In this document: positions 7,026-14,265 of the stretch, piece after piece
Numbering within the stretch: the stretch's first letter is position 1
How the letters are laid out: every line of letters starts with the position of its first letter
Source: Bacteroidales bacterium
Lineage (GTDB): Bacteria > Bacteroidota > Bacteroidia > Bacteroidales > UBA932
Assembly: GCA_016295245.1 (NCBI GenBank)
Contig: JAEDLO010000038.1
Location: forward strand, 1-15,011
Direction: 5' to 3'
DNA: 15,011 bases
Made by a program: the position numbers and the translations under genes
Notes under the pieces: generated by a model
What the model was told of the DNA's origin: nothing
Seen by the model: only the letters and a program-made list of their open reading frames with translations
The model's database searches: none

Positions 7026-8014
7026 CAAAAATTGAAGCCGCCAGGCAGGAGTATGCAGACTGGTGCCAGGCGATTGGAATTGGCACTCTGCAGGCCCTCA
7101 ATGAAGCCCTCGACGCAGGGAAGGCCATCCCTCTTATCAACCTTTGCGAAGCCCGCCAGGAACGCAAGTATGCTGAGCTTGCCGACCAGATCTTCTGGAA
7201 CCGCAAGCGCTGCAGGATAGTGATGATGTCCGGTCCCTCTTCCAGCGGCAAAACCAGCTCGTCCCTGCGCATTGCCCAGCAGTCCAGGGTTATCGGCCTT
7301 AATCCCAAGGTGATAGAGCTGGATAATTATTTCGTGAACCGTGAGGACACTCCGCTCGACGAGAACGGAGAGAAGGACTATGAGGCGCTTGGCGCAATGG
7401 ATATCGCCTTTCTCAACGCCCAGCTCAATGACCTGCTTGACGGAAAGGAGATAGAAGTTCCGAAGTTTGACTTCGTCGAAGGCAAGCGCTGCTTTACCGG
7501 CCAGACCCTCAAGCTCGAAGAAAACGACCTTCTGTTTATGGAGGGCATCCACGCCTTGAATCCTGCTCTGACTCCGGAGATCGACCAGTCGAAGATATTC
7601 CGTATCTATATCTCCGCCCTCTCTTCGCTTCCGGGAGGCGAGAAGGTCCACAATTCAACTACGGACAAGAGGCTTATGAGGCGCATCGTAAGGGATAACC
7701 GCACCCGCGGCATCTCCCCGGAGCAGACCATACTCCGCTGGCCTTCAGTCAGAAGGGGAGAGACCTTGAACATTTTCCCTTACGAGGACAATGCAGACAA
7801 GGTATTCAATTCTTCTACCCTTTACGATATCCCTCTGCTCAGGTACTATGTCGAGCCGCTCCTGTGCCAGATAAGCGAGTCGTCACCGGCCTACGAGAAG
7901 GCCAGTGAAGTGTTAAGGCTCCTCAAGCTGGTGAACGTGCTCAAGCCTGAAGAGATTGCCGCCATCCCTCCTACCTCGATAATGAGGGAGTTCATCGGCG
8001 GTCAGAAACTCTAG
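7022..8014 (+). CDS. P-loop nucleoside kinase (uridine kinase-like), short form
   Basis: A 330-residue phosphoribulokinase/uridine-kinase-type enzyme. The Walker A loop is GPSSSGKT (71-78), followed by the L-D-N-Y-F-V-x-R-E-x-T-P segment (100-111) and the F-x-E-G-I-H-A-L-N-P segment near 172-181. The tail has I-V-R-D-x-R-x-R-G, R-W-P-S-V-R-R-G-E and a closing P-P-T-S-x-x-R-E-F-x-G-G, a signature of the large Bacteroidetes/Firmicutes nucleoside kinases. It probably phosphorylates uridine/cytidine or a related nucleoside with NTP in the cytosol. As I know them, such family members are about 550 residues, with TGS and ThrRS-like domains in front of the kinase. Here only about 65 residues precede the P-loop, keeping just the E-A-x-Q-E-R-K-x-A-x-L-A-D-Q-I helix, so those domains are missing. 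The ATG overlaps the uvrA TGA by four bases (ATGA), so an earlier start would have to lie inside uvrA. Exact substrate unknown. Confidence 0.85.
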   Translation: MTKIEAARQEYADWCQAIGIGTLQALNEALDAGKAIPLINLCEARQERKYAELADQIFWNRKRCRIVMMSGPSSSGKTSSSLRIAQQSRVIGLNPKVIELDNYFVNREDTPLDENGEKDYEALGAMDIAFLNAQLNDLLDGKEIEVPKFDFVEGKRCFTGQTLKLEENDLLFMEGIHALNPALTPEIDQSKIFRIYISALSSLPGGEKVHNSTTDKRLMRRIVRDNRTRGISPEQTILRWPSVRRGETLNIFPYEDNADKVFNSSTLYDIPLLRYYVEPLLCQISESSPAYEKASEVLRLLKLVNVLKPEEIAAIPPTSIMREFIGGQKL

Positions 8015-8712
8015 TGTGAAATACTGATCGGTTCGAGATCCTCCGGATACTCTTCCTCCTTTTCATTGAAAGGTTCAAGGAAGGGGTTCGTGCTCTTCTC
8101 GCGGGCGATGGACGTCTGGGGTCCGTGCCCCGGGAAGACGCGTGTCCGGGAGTCCAGGACCATCAGTTTCTCCATCACCGACCTGATGAGGTCGTCGTAC
8201 TCTCCCCACTTGAGGTCCGAGCGGCCTATGGTGCCCGCAAACAGGGTGTCGCCGCTCAGCAGGGTCTCGTTCTGCCTTTCGTAATAGCAAACTCCGCCGG
8301 GAGTGTGTCCGGGGGTCCCGATAACCTCGAATCTCATAGAGGCTATCTCAACGACGCTGCCGTCCAGGATTTCGGTGAAGCTGAAGCCGCTGTCGGGAAC
8401 CGGCATTCTGAAAGGCCCGCAGAGCTCGGTGTTGAATTGGAGTATCTTCCTTTCCTCAGGGTGCATATATACGGGTATGCCGAATTCGTCCTGCAAGGAC
8501 TTTACTCCGAAGATGTGGTCGGCGTGGGCGTGTGTGAGCAGGATGGCCTCGGGCTTGAGGCCGTTTTCCGCGAGCATGGTGTGGAAATGTTCCTTTTCGC
8601 GCTCTGTGCTGAAACCCGGATCGACGATGGCGCAGCGTTTGTCGTCGTCTTTCCAGACGGCCATCGTGTTCTCCTGGAAGAGGTTATAGCTTGCGTGGAT
8701 TATCTTGAGCAT
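8011..8712 (-). CDS. MBL-fold metallohydrolase (glyoxalase II-like, YcbL type)
   Basis: A 233-residue metallo-beta-lactamase-fold enzyme. All metal ligands are visible: T-H-A-H-A-D-H (60-66, giving His61, His63, Asp65, His66), His136 in G-T-P-G-H-T-P-G-G, Asp155 in G-D-T-L-F, and His196 in P-G-H-G. The G-x-I-G-R-S-D stretch after Asp155 and the final S-T-N-P-F are hallmarks of the small glyoxalase-II-like branch. That branch hydrolyses thioesters such as S-lactoylglutathione, although many members have no proven substrate. No signal peptide is seen, so it is cytosolic. The enzyme is transcribed alone, leftward, from a promoter facing away from the deoxynucleoside kinases. Its TAG stop shares a CTAG palindrome with the stop of the convergent nucleoside kinase. 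The last 20 residues are acidic and probably a flexible tail. Confidence 0.9.
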   Translation of the reverse strand: MLKIIHASYNLFQENTMAVWKDDDKRCAIVDPGFSTEREKEHFHTMLAENGLKPEAILLTHAHADHIFGVKSLQDEFGIPVYMHPEERKILQFNTELCGPFRMPVPDSGFSFTEILDGSVVEIASMRFEVIGTPGHTPGGVCYYERQNETLLSGDTLFAGTIGRSDLKWGEYDDLIRSVMEKLMVLDSRTRVFPGHGPQTSIAREKSTNPFLEPFNEKEEEYPEDLEPISISH

Positions 8713-8734
8713 ATACTTTGATTGATGATGGGGG

Positions 8735-8742
8735 CAAAAATA
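8735..8742 (-). promoter_or_regulatory. Putative -7 box (TATTTTTG) for the MBL-fold hydrolase
   Basis: Read on the minus strand, TATTTTTG matches TAnnTTTG exactly and is followed by C residues, as is the minus-strand box upstream of the EamA gene. It ends 22 bases before the hydrolase ATG. Predicted leader about 15-20 bases. Function is inferred from motif and position only. Confidence 0.55.
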
Positions 8743-8755
8743 CGAAACTTTGTGC

Positions 8756-8763
8756 TAAATTTG
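8756..8763 (+). promoter_or_regulatory. Putative -7 box (TAAATTTG) for the first deoxynucleoside kinase
   Basis: An exact TAAATTTG box ends 19 bases before the ATG at 8783, predicting a leader of about 13-15 bases. It lies 13 bases from the oppositely facing box of the hydrolase gene, in nearly the same arrangement as upstream of uvrA. No clear -33 TTG at the expected distance. Confidence 0.6.
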
Positions 8764-8782
8764 TAATGATATACACGCCACG

Positions 8783-9397
8783 ATGCATATAGGAATAGCA
8801 GGAAATATCGGAAGCGGAAAGACTACGCTTACCGAGATGCTGGCCGCCCACTACGGCTGGACTCCGAAATACGAATCGGTTACATACAATCCATATCTGG
8901 AAGACTATTACAAGGACATACCCCGCTGGTCCTACAATCTCGAAACCTACTTTCTCGCCCAACGTTTCCAGGACCTGCTGGACATCTCCCGCAGTGACGG
9001 GGTAATAATCCAGGACAGGACCATAATGGAGGGTGTACATATCTTTGTCGCCAACAATTACGATATGGGCAACCTCTCGCAGAGGGACTACGAGACCTAT
9101 ATGCAGCTCTTCAACCTGATGATGTCGATGGTCCGGGAACCGGACCTGCTGATTTACCTCAAGTCTTCGGTTCCCCATCTTGTGTCCCGCATCCAGCAGA
9201 GAGGCCGCGAATACGAGCAGAGCATCAGCCTGGATTATCTCGCCGGTCTGAACGAGCGCTATGAGAGCTGGATTGGCTCCTATCAGGGCAATCTCCTGAT
9301 CGTGGATTCGGACTCACTGGATTTCAAACATAGGCCGGAGGATTTCTCCCAAATCACGGATAAGATTGATGCTCAGTTATTTGGTCTATTCAAATAA
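8783..9397 (+). CDS. Deoxynucleoside kinase, first of a tandem pair (diverged base-recognition residues)
   Basis: A 204-residue deoxynucleoside kinase of the dCK/dGK/dAK family, which makes dNMPs from salvaged deoxynucleosides and ATP in the cytosol. The P-loop is GNIGSGKT (7-14), the catalytic DRT motif is at 78-80, and the lid arginines are in Q-R-G-R-E (139-143). It is about 64% identical to the next gene product by my ungapped hand count (131 of 204). Compared with that neighbour and with human dCK, two base-contacting positions differ. Glu54 stands where dCK has Gln97, and Gly84 (in T-I-M-E-G) stands where dCK has Asp133. A different base preference from its neighbour is therefore likely. 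In Lactobacillus, tandem dAK and dGK genes form heterodimers, and the same may hold here. The gene has its own promoter box and is followed within five bases by another. Which deoxynucleoside it prefers cannot be read with confidence. Confidence 0.92.
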   Translation: MHIGIAGNIGSGKTTLTEMLAAHYGWTPKYESVTYNPYLEDYYKDIPRWSYNLETYFLAQRFQDLLDISRSDGVIIQDRTIMEGVHIFVANNYDMGNLSQRDYETYMQLFNLMMSMVREPDLLIYLKSSVPHLVSRIQQRGREYEQSISLDYLAGLNERYESWIGSYQGNLLIVDSDSLDFKHRPEDFSQITDKIDAQLFGLFK

Positions 9398-9409
9398 TTG
9401 CTAAATTTG
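9381..9409 (+). promoter_or_regulatory. Putative promoter (TTG ... TAAATTTG) of the second deoxynucleoside kinase
   Basis: A TTG at 9381-9383 and TAAATTTG at 9402-9409 are separated by 18 bases, close to the Bacteroidetes -33/-7 spacing. The -33 element lies inside the final codons of the first kinase gene, and the -7 box begins five bases after its stop. The ATG is 24 bases further on. This is the most complete promoter in the window and has no facing minus-strand box. It would let the downstream genes be transcribed independently of the first kinase. Confidence 0.62.
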
Positions 9410-9433
9410 TAAGATTTAACACGATAGATTGAA

Positions 9434-10060
9434 ATGCACATCGCAATAGCTGGAAACATCGGTAGCGGAAAGACTACCCTTACAAAGATGCTCGCAGCCC
9501 ATTATGGCTGGACCCCTAAATACGAATCTGTTGACTTTAATCCATATCTTGCTGATTTCTACGAGGATATGGAGAGATGGTCATTCAATCTCCAGATTTA
9601 TTTCCTCAACAAGCGCTTCAAGGATGTAGTGGATATCGCCAATAGCGAGGATGTCATCATCCAGGACAGGACCATCTATGAGGATGCCAGGATTTTCGCT
9701 CCCAATCTCCACGATATGGGCCTGATGTCCAGCAGGGACTTCGAAAACTACTCCGACCTGTTTGACCTGATGATGTCGCTGGTCGGCAATCCTGACCTTC
9801 TGATTTATCTCAAGTCCACCGTGCCGAATCTGATCGCCCAGATTCAGAAAAGGGGTCGCGACTACGAGAAGAGCATACGCATCGACTACCTGTCCGGTCT
9901 TAATGACAAGTACGAGAAATGGATCAGCGGCTATAAGGGCAGGCTCCTTGTCATCGATGCCGACAACATCAAGTTCGGCAACCGTCCTGAGGACTTCGAG
10001 AAAGTGACAGATATGATTGACGCCGAACTCTACGGCCTCTTCAACCAGAATAACCTTTAA
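9434..10060 (+). CDS. Deoxynucleoside kinase, second of a tandem pair
   Basis: A 208-residue deoxynucleoside kinase, paralogous to the preceding gene. It has the P-loop GNIGSGKT (7-14), R-W-S-F-N-L-Q (48-54), the catalytic D-R-T-I-Y-E-D (78-84) and lid arginines in K-R-G-R-D (139-143). Gln54, Arg79 and Asp84 line up with the base- and sugar-binding Gln97, Arg128 and Asp133 of human dCK, so this copy keeps the classical active site. It should phosphorylate purine deoxynucleosides and/or deoxycytidine for dNTP salvage. DNA between the two copies differs at many third positions, so the duplication is old. The C-terminus ends in a short N-Q-N-N-L extension. Its own promoter lies just upstream, and the acyl-CoA synthetase gene follows after only 12 bases without a visible promoter. 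The two kinases may pair as a heterodimer, as in Lactobacillus; this is inference. Confidence 0.93.
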   Translation: MHIAIAGNIGSGKTTLTKMLAAHYGWTPKYESVDFNPYLADFYEDMERWSFNLQIYFLNKRFKDVVDIANSEDVIIQDRTIYEDARIFAPNLHDMGLMSSRDFENYSDLFDLMMSLVGNPDLLIYLKSTVPNLIAQIQKRGRDYEKSIRIDYLSGLNDKYEKWISGYKGRLLVIDADNIKFGNRPEDFEKVTDMIDAELYGLFNQNNL

Positions 10061-10072
10061 ATCATAACCAAT

Positions 10073-11977
10073 ATGGAAAATAAGAGAATTACCATCATTG
10101 ATTTTGTAGAAAAATACACGGCAAAATACGACAAGGATACCTTCCTCCGCGAAAAGGTTGACGGCGTCTGGACCGAAACCAGCTACGCCAAGACCCGTGA
10201 GGAGGGCCGCATCCTCGCAGCCGGCTTTATGGCCCTCGGCCTGGGCAAGGGTGAGAAGGTTTCCCTCATCTCCGAGGGCAAGAACCTCTGGGTCCTCACC
10301 GAGCTTGGCATTCTCTATGCCGGCGGTGTGAACGTGCCTCTTTCCGCAAAGCTTGAGGAGACCAACGACCTGACCTTCCGCATCAACCACTCCGATTCCC
10401 GTTTCGTAGTATCTTCAAAGCAGCAGCTTTCCAAGGTCAGAAGGGCTATCCCGCAGTGCCCTAACGTGGAGAAGGTGATTGTCTTCGAGGATGTTGAGCT
10501 TCAGGAAAACGAGATGTCCATCAAGACGCTGCGCGAAATGGGCGTGAAGTTCCTCGAGGAGCATCCGGGCGAGCTCGAGAAGCGCATCGCCACCATCGGC
10601 CCTGACGACTACGCCAACATCAGCTACACCTCGGGCACCACAGCCGACCCTAAGGGCATCCTCCTCACCCACAGGAACTACACTGCCAACGTCGAGCAGG
10701 GCAACTCCGTAATCTCCATTGACCGCGGGGACGTGATGCTCATTCTCCTGCCTCTGGACCACTGCTTCGCCCACGTCGCCGGCTTCTATACTATGATGTT
10801 CCACGGCGGCAGCATCGCTACCGTTCCTGTAGGCAAGAACCCGCTCGCCACCCTTAAAAACGTGCCGGGAGCAATCAAGGAAGTGCGCCCTATGGTGATG
10901 CTTTCCGTTCCGGCCCTCGCCCGCAATTTCAAGAAAAATATCGAGACAGGCGTGAAGGCCAAGGGCCCGCTCGTGGAGAAACTCTACAACTTCGCCCTCA
11001 ACAACGCCATCAAGTACAACAAGGAATACTATAACCGCGGCGGTTGGCGCAAGCCTCTCGTCGCCCTGTTCGACAAGCTCGTCTTCAAGTCAGTAAGGGA
11101 GAACTTCGGCGGCAGGATGAAATTCTTCGTAGGCGGCGGCGCCCTCCTGGACATCGAGCTTCAGAGGTATTTCTGCGCCATCGGCATCCCTATGTTCCAG
11201 GGCTACGGCCTTTCTGAGGCTACCCCTATCATCTGCGCCAACTCAATGGGCCACGCCCGCTTCGGCTCATCAGGCCGCATCGTGCGTCCTATGGAATGCG
11301 TGATTCTCGACTCCGAGGGCAAGGAAGTGCCATACGGCGAGAAGGGAGAAATCGTGGTCAAGGGCGAGAACGTGATGGCCGGCTACTGGAAGAATCCTGA
11401 ATCAACGGCCAAGACCGTCGTTGACGGCTGGCTCCACACCGGAGATATGGGCTATATCTGCCCTGAAGACCACGACTTCCTCTATGTAACAGGCCGTTTC
11501 AAGTCCCTGCTGATCAGCGCAGATGGCGAGAAGTACTCACCTGAAGGCTTTGAGGATTCCCTCACCGACGGCTCTAAGTTCATCGACCAGGTGATTCTCC
11601 ACAACGATATGAAGCCATACACCATCCTCCTGCTCGTCCCTAATATGGACGCCCTCAAGGAGTATGTCAAGAGCCAGAACGCCAAGCTCGATCCTCAGAG
11701 CGTTGAGGCAAAGAAGCTGATGCTTGACAAGCTCCAGGCCGAGATAGACAACTACAAGACCGGCGGTTCCAAGGGCGGTATGTTCCCTGACAGATGGCTT
11801 CCTGCCGCAATTGCAGTGCTCCCTGAGGCCTTCACCGAGCGCAACGGCCTTGTCAACAGTACGATGAAGATTGTCCGCGGCAAGGTGGAGAAGTATTTCG
11901 CCGACAGGATTGACTACGCCTACACTCCTGAAGGAAAGTTGCTCTATAACGAAAAGAACCTCGAATCACTGAAATAA
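10073..11977 (+). CDS. AMP-forming acyl-CoA synthetase (long-chain fatty acid-CoA ligase type)
   Basis: A 634-residue member of the adenylate-forming (ANL) superfamily. Seen in order: A3 phosphate loop YTSGTTADPKG (185-195), A5 GYGLSEATP (377-385), A7 GWLHTGDMG (452-460), and A8 hinge G-R-F-K-S with S-A-D-G-E-K-Y-S-P-E (474-491). The catalytic lysine is in the N-S-T-M-K-I-V-R segment (Lys599). Length and the insertion around 290-350 (A-L-N-N-A-I-K-Y ... R-x-N-F-G-G-R-M-K) fit long-chain acyl-CoA synthetases of the FadD15/ACSL-like branch rather than acetyl-CoA synthetase. It activates fatty acids with ATP and CoA via an acyl-AMP, at the inner face of the membrane or in the cytosol; chain length is not evident. 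It is probably cotranscribed with the second kinase upstream and the transporter downstream. Proline codons are strongly CCT-biased (20 of 28, none CCC), unlike uvrA, which suggests high expression. Confidence 0.9.
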   Translation: MENKRITIIDFVEKYTAKYDKDTFLREKVDGVWTETSYAKTREEGRILAAGFMALGLGKGEKVSLISEGKNLWVLTELGILYAGGVNVPLSAKLEETNDLTFRINHSDSRFVVSSKQQLSKVRRAIPQCPNVEKVIVFEDVELQENEMSIKTLREMGVKFLEEHPGELEKRIATIGPDDYANISYTSGTTADPKGILLTHRNYTANVEQGNSVISIDRGDVMLILLPLDHCFAHVAGFYTMMFHGGSIATVPVGKNPLATLKNVPGAIKEVRPMVMLSVPALARNFKKNIETGVKAKGPLVEKLYNFALNNAIKYNKEYYNRGGWRKPLVALFDKLVFKSVRENFGGRMKFFVGGGALLDIELQRYFCAIGIPMFQGYGLSEATPIICANSMGHARFGSSGRIVRPMECVILDSEGKEVPYGEKGEIVVKGENVMAGYWKNPESTAKTVVDGWLHTGDMGYICPEDHDFLYVTGRFKSLLISADGEKYSPEGFEDSLTDGSKFIDQVILHNDMKPYTILLLVPNMDALKEYVKSQNAKLDPQSVEAKKLMLDKLQAEIDNYKTGGSKGGMFPDRWLPAAIAVLPEAFTERNGLVNSTMKIVRGKVEKYFADRIDYAYTPEGKLLYNEKNLESLK

Positions 11978-12011
11978 TCTTTTCACATAACCACTAATAA
12001 TACCTATCCCA

Positions 12012-13298
12012 ATGGCTAAAAAAATCAATATGGTGGCAGTTGTCACGATGTGTTTCATCTTCGCGATGATCTCATTCGTGACCAATATGGCTGCTCCGTT
12101 CGGAAATATCTGGAGCTACCGCTATGAGTGGGCCGGTATGGCCGGCAACCTGATGAACTTTACCGCCTACCTGTTTATGGGTATTCCGGCAGGCAATATG
12201 CTCATCAAGTACGGCTACAAGAAGACCGCCCTCATCGCCCTTGTCGTGGGCATCGTCGGTCTCGGCATCCAGTTCCTCTCGAGCATCGTCGGCGCCGGCG
12301 TAGAAGTTGTCGGCTCCGGTCAGAGCGCAATCTGCCTCAACCTGTTCATCTATCTTCTCGGAGCCCTTGTCTGCGGATTCTGCGTATGTATGCTCAACAC
12401 CGTGGTCAACCCTATGCTCAATCTTCTGGGTGGCGGCGGCAACACCGGAAACCAGCTCATCCAGATCGGCGGCACCTGCAACTCCCTGGCAGGCACCCTC
12501 ACTCCGATGCTTACAGGTGTGCTCGTGGGCACACTTTCGGAGCAGACCTCTATGTCTGACGTGTCTCCTCTGGTAATCGCAGGTATGTGCATCTTCGCAG
12601 TCGCCTTCATCATCATCTCCTTCGTCAAGATCGTGGAACCTCAGGGCGACCTTAGCACCGTCACCTACGAGAAGAGCCCTCTGGCCTTCCGTCACTGCAC
12701 CCTCGGCATCATCGCCATCTTCTTCTATGTGGGCATCGAAATCGGCATTCCCGGCGAGCTCAACGCATACCTTAGCCATATGACCGACGCAGCCGGCAAC
12801 CCTGTCAAGGGCGCCGCTGCCGTTGCAGGTTCGCTCGCGGCCCTCTACTGGCTGCTGATGCTCTGCGGCCGCTTCCTCTCATCTTTCATTTCAGGCAAGA
12901 TCAGCACCCGCACCCAGATGATAAGCGTAACCAGCGTGGCCGTGCTCTTCGTGCTCATAGCCATCATCCTGCCTGAGAGCGTGTCGATGAACATCAAGGA
13001 CGTTGACGTGCCTGTCAAGTGCGTGTTCCTCTTCCTCTGCGGTATCTGTACCTCAGTGATGTGGGGTGGCATCTTCAATCTCGCCACAGAGGGTCTCGGC
13101 AAGTACACCGCCAAGGCTTCCGGCCTGTTTATGACTATGGTAGTGGGCGGCGGCGTGATGCCGTTCATCCAGGATGCCATCGGCCGCAGCGCCGGCTACA
13201 TCACCCGCTACTGGCTCGTGATAGCTATGCTTCTCTACATCCTTTATTTCTCAATCTGGGGAAGCAGGAACGTAAATAAGGACATCAAAGTTGACTGA
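12012..13298 (+). CDS. MFS sugar transporter, FHS/GluP-FucP type
   Basis: A 428-residue membrane protein with about twelve hydrophobic segments, consistent with a major facilitator. The family is suggested by an N-T-V-V-N-P stretch (near 130) followed by a glycine-rich loop and Q-L-I-Q-I-G-G-T-C-N-S-L-A-G-T-L-T-P. This resembles the N-x-x-N-P / N-S-L-G-T-x-x-P pattern of the fucose-galactose-glucose:H+ symporters. A loop near residue 70 has Y-G-Y-K-K, in the position of the usual MFS cytoplasmic loop. The next gene, a ROK kinase, starts one base after this stop (TGATATG), so import of a hexose and its phosphorylation are probably coupled. Glucose, galactose or a related monosaccharide is likely; which one cannot be decided. 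The gap to the acyl-CoA synthetase is 34 bases with no recognisable promoter or terminator. The C-terminus is short and charged. Confidence 0.87.
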   Translation: MAKKINMVAVVTMCFIFAMISFVTNMAAPFGNIWSYRYEWAGMAGNLMNFTAYLFMGIPAGNMLIKYGYKKTALIALVVGIVGLGIQFLSSIVGAGVEVVGSGQSAICLNLFIYLLGALVCGFCVCMLNTVVNPMLNLLGGGGNTGNQLIQIGGTCNSLAGTLTPMLTGVLVGTLSEQTSMSDVSPLVIAGMCIFAVAFIIISFVKIVEPQGDLSTVTYEKSPLAFRHCTLGIIAIFFYVGIEIGIPGELNAYLSHMTDAAGNPVKGAAAVAGSLAALYWLLMLCGRFLSSFISGKISTRTQMISVTSVAVLFVLIAIILPESVSMNIKDVDVPVKCVFLFLCGICTSVMWGGIFNLATEGLGKYTAKASGLFMTMVVGGGVMPFIQDAIGRSAGYITRYWLVIAMLLYILYFSIWGSRNVNKDIKVD

Positions 13299-13299
13299 T

Positions 13300-14265
13300 A
13301 TGCTCAAGGATAAGAAATACGTAGTCGGCGTCGATGTCGGCGGACAGACCACCAAAATCGGCGTTACTGATGCCATCGGAAACATCAGCGCCAGAATAGT
13401 AATCCGCACAGACATTTACGGCGAGGATGCGGACGCATACCTCAAGGCCCTTTCAGACGCCATCCTCTCCTGCATCCAGCAGGCTGATGTCGAAGGCGCA
13501 GTGAAGGGAGTGGGCGTAGGTGCCCCCAACAGCAACTATTACACCGGCGAAATCAGCAATGCCGCCAACATCGCCTGGGCCAACAACACCACAGTGAAGT
13601 TCAGCGAGAAACTTTCGGCGCTGCTCGGCGGTCTGCCGGTTTCCCTGACCAATGACGCCAATGCCGCCGCCATCGGCGAGATGGTGTACGGCTCCGCCAA
13701 GGGAATGAAGGATTTCATTATGATAACCCTCGGCACCGGCGTAGGCAGCGGCATCGTCATCGACGGCAAGCTGCTTTATGGCCACGACGGCTTCGCCGGC
13801 GAACTCGGCCACGTAACGGTTGACCGTTCGGAGAAAGCGCGTCTTTGCGGCTGCGGTCACAAGGGTTGCCTCGAGACATATTGCTCCGCCATCGGAGTCG
13901 CCAGGACGGCACGCGAGTGGCTTGACACCACCGACGAGCCTTCTTCGCTGCGCTCGCTCGAATCCATCTCCTCAAAGGACGTCTATCAGGCTGCCCAGGC
14001 AGGGGATGCCCTCGCCCTGCGCGTCTTTGATTTCACCGGAAAGCTGCTCGGCCGCAGTATGGCTGACTTCGTGAAGTTCAGCGCACCTGAGGCCATCGTC
14101 CTCTTCGGCGGACTGACCAAGGCTCGTGAATTCTTCTACCTTCCTATGCTCAAGGAGATGAACGACAATCTCCTTCCTATCTGGCAGGGCAAGGTGAAGG
14201 TGCTTTTCTCAAGCCTGAGCGAGTCTGACGCGGCCATCCTCGGTGCTTCCGCCTTAGCTTGGTAA
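13300..14265 (+). CDS. ROK family sugar kinase (glucokinase-like)
   Basis: A 321-residue ROK kinase, phosphorylating a hexose or N-acyl-hexosamine with ATP in the cytosol. The N-terminal phosphate loop is D-V-G-G-Q-T-T-K-I-G (12-21), the catalytic aspartate is Asp119 in L-T-N-D-A-N-A-A-A, and the second phosphate motif is L-G-T-G-V-G-S-G (144-151). The ROK signature follows: E-L-G-H (168-171) with the zinc ligands His171, Cys183, Cys185 and Cys190 in C-G-C-G-H-K-G-C-L-E. The closing G-G-L-T and L-G-A-S-A-L segments are standard. I chose the ATG at 13300, one base after the transporter stop. A TTG at 13291 would add three residues but overlaps the transporter and is a rare start. Coupling with the FHS transporter suggests a glucose or related sugar uptake module; glucokinase activity is the likeliest guess, not proven. 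ROK transcription repressors are excluded, as no helix-turn-helix domain precedes the kinase. Confidence 0.9.
   Translation: MLKDKKYVVGVDVGGQTTKIGVTDAIGNISARIVIRTDIYGEDADAYLKALSDAILSCIQQADVEGAVKGVGVGAPNSNYYTGEISNAANIAWANNTTVKFSEKLSALLGGLPVSLTNDANAAAIGEMVYGSAKGMKDFIMITLGTGVGSGIVIDGKLLYGHDGFAGELGHVTVDRSEKARLCGCGHKGCLETYCSAIGVARTAREWLDTTDEPSSLRSLESISSKDVYQAAQAGDALALRVFDFTGKLLGRSMADFVKFSAPEAIVLFGGLTKAREFFYLPMLKEMNDNLLPIWQGKVKVLFSSLSESDAAILGASALAW

Noticed and set aside
6899..7651. A 250-codon minus-strand frame across the uvrA/kinase junction
   Set aside because: It spans two real genes and their 4-base overlap, and its product shows no motif; treated as a composition artefact.
8783..10060. Recent duplication or transfer of the deoxynucleoside kinases
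   Set aside because: The copies differ at many synonymous sites and at about a third of residues, each has its own promoter, and no mobile-element remnant or flanking repeat was seen; the duplication is old.
13291..13299. TTG at 13291 as the start of the ROK kinase
   Set aside because: It would overlap the transporter end and use a rare start codon, while an ATG at 13300 lies one base after the transporter stop and gives a normal ROK N-terminus.
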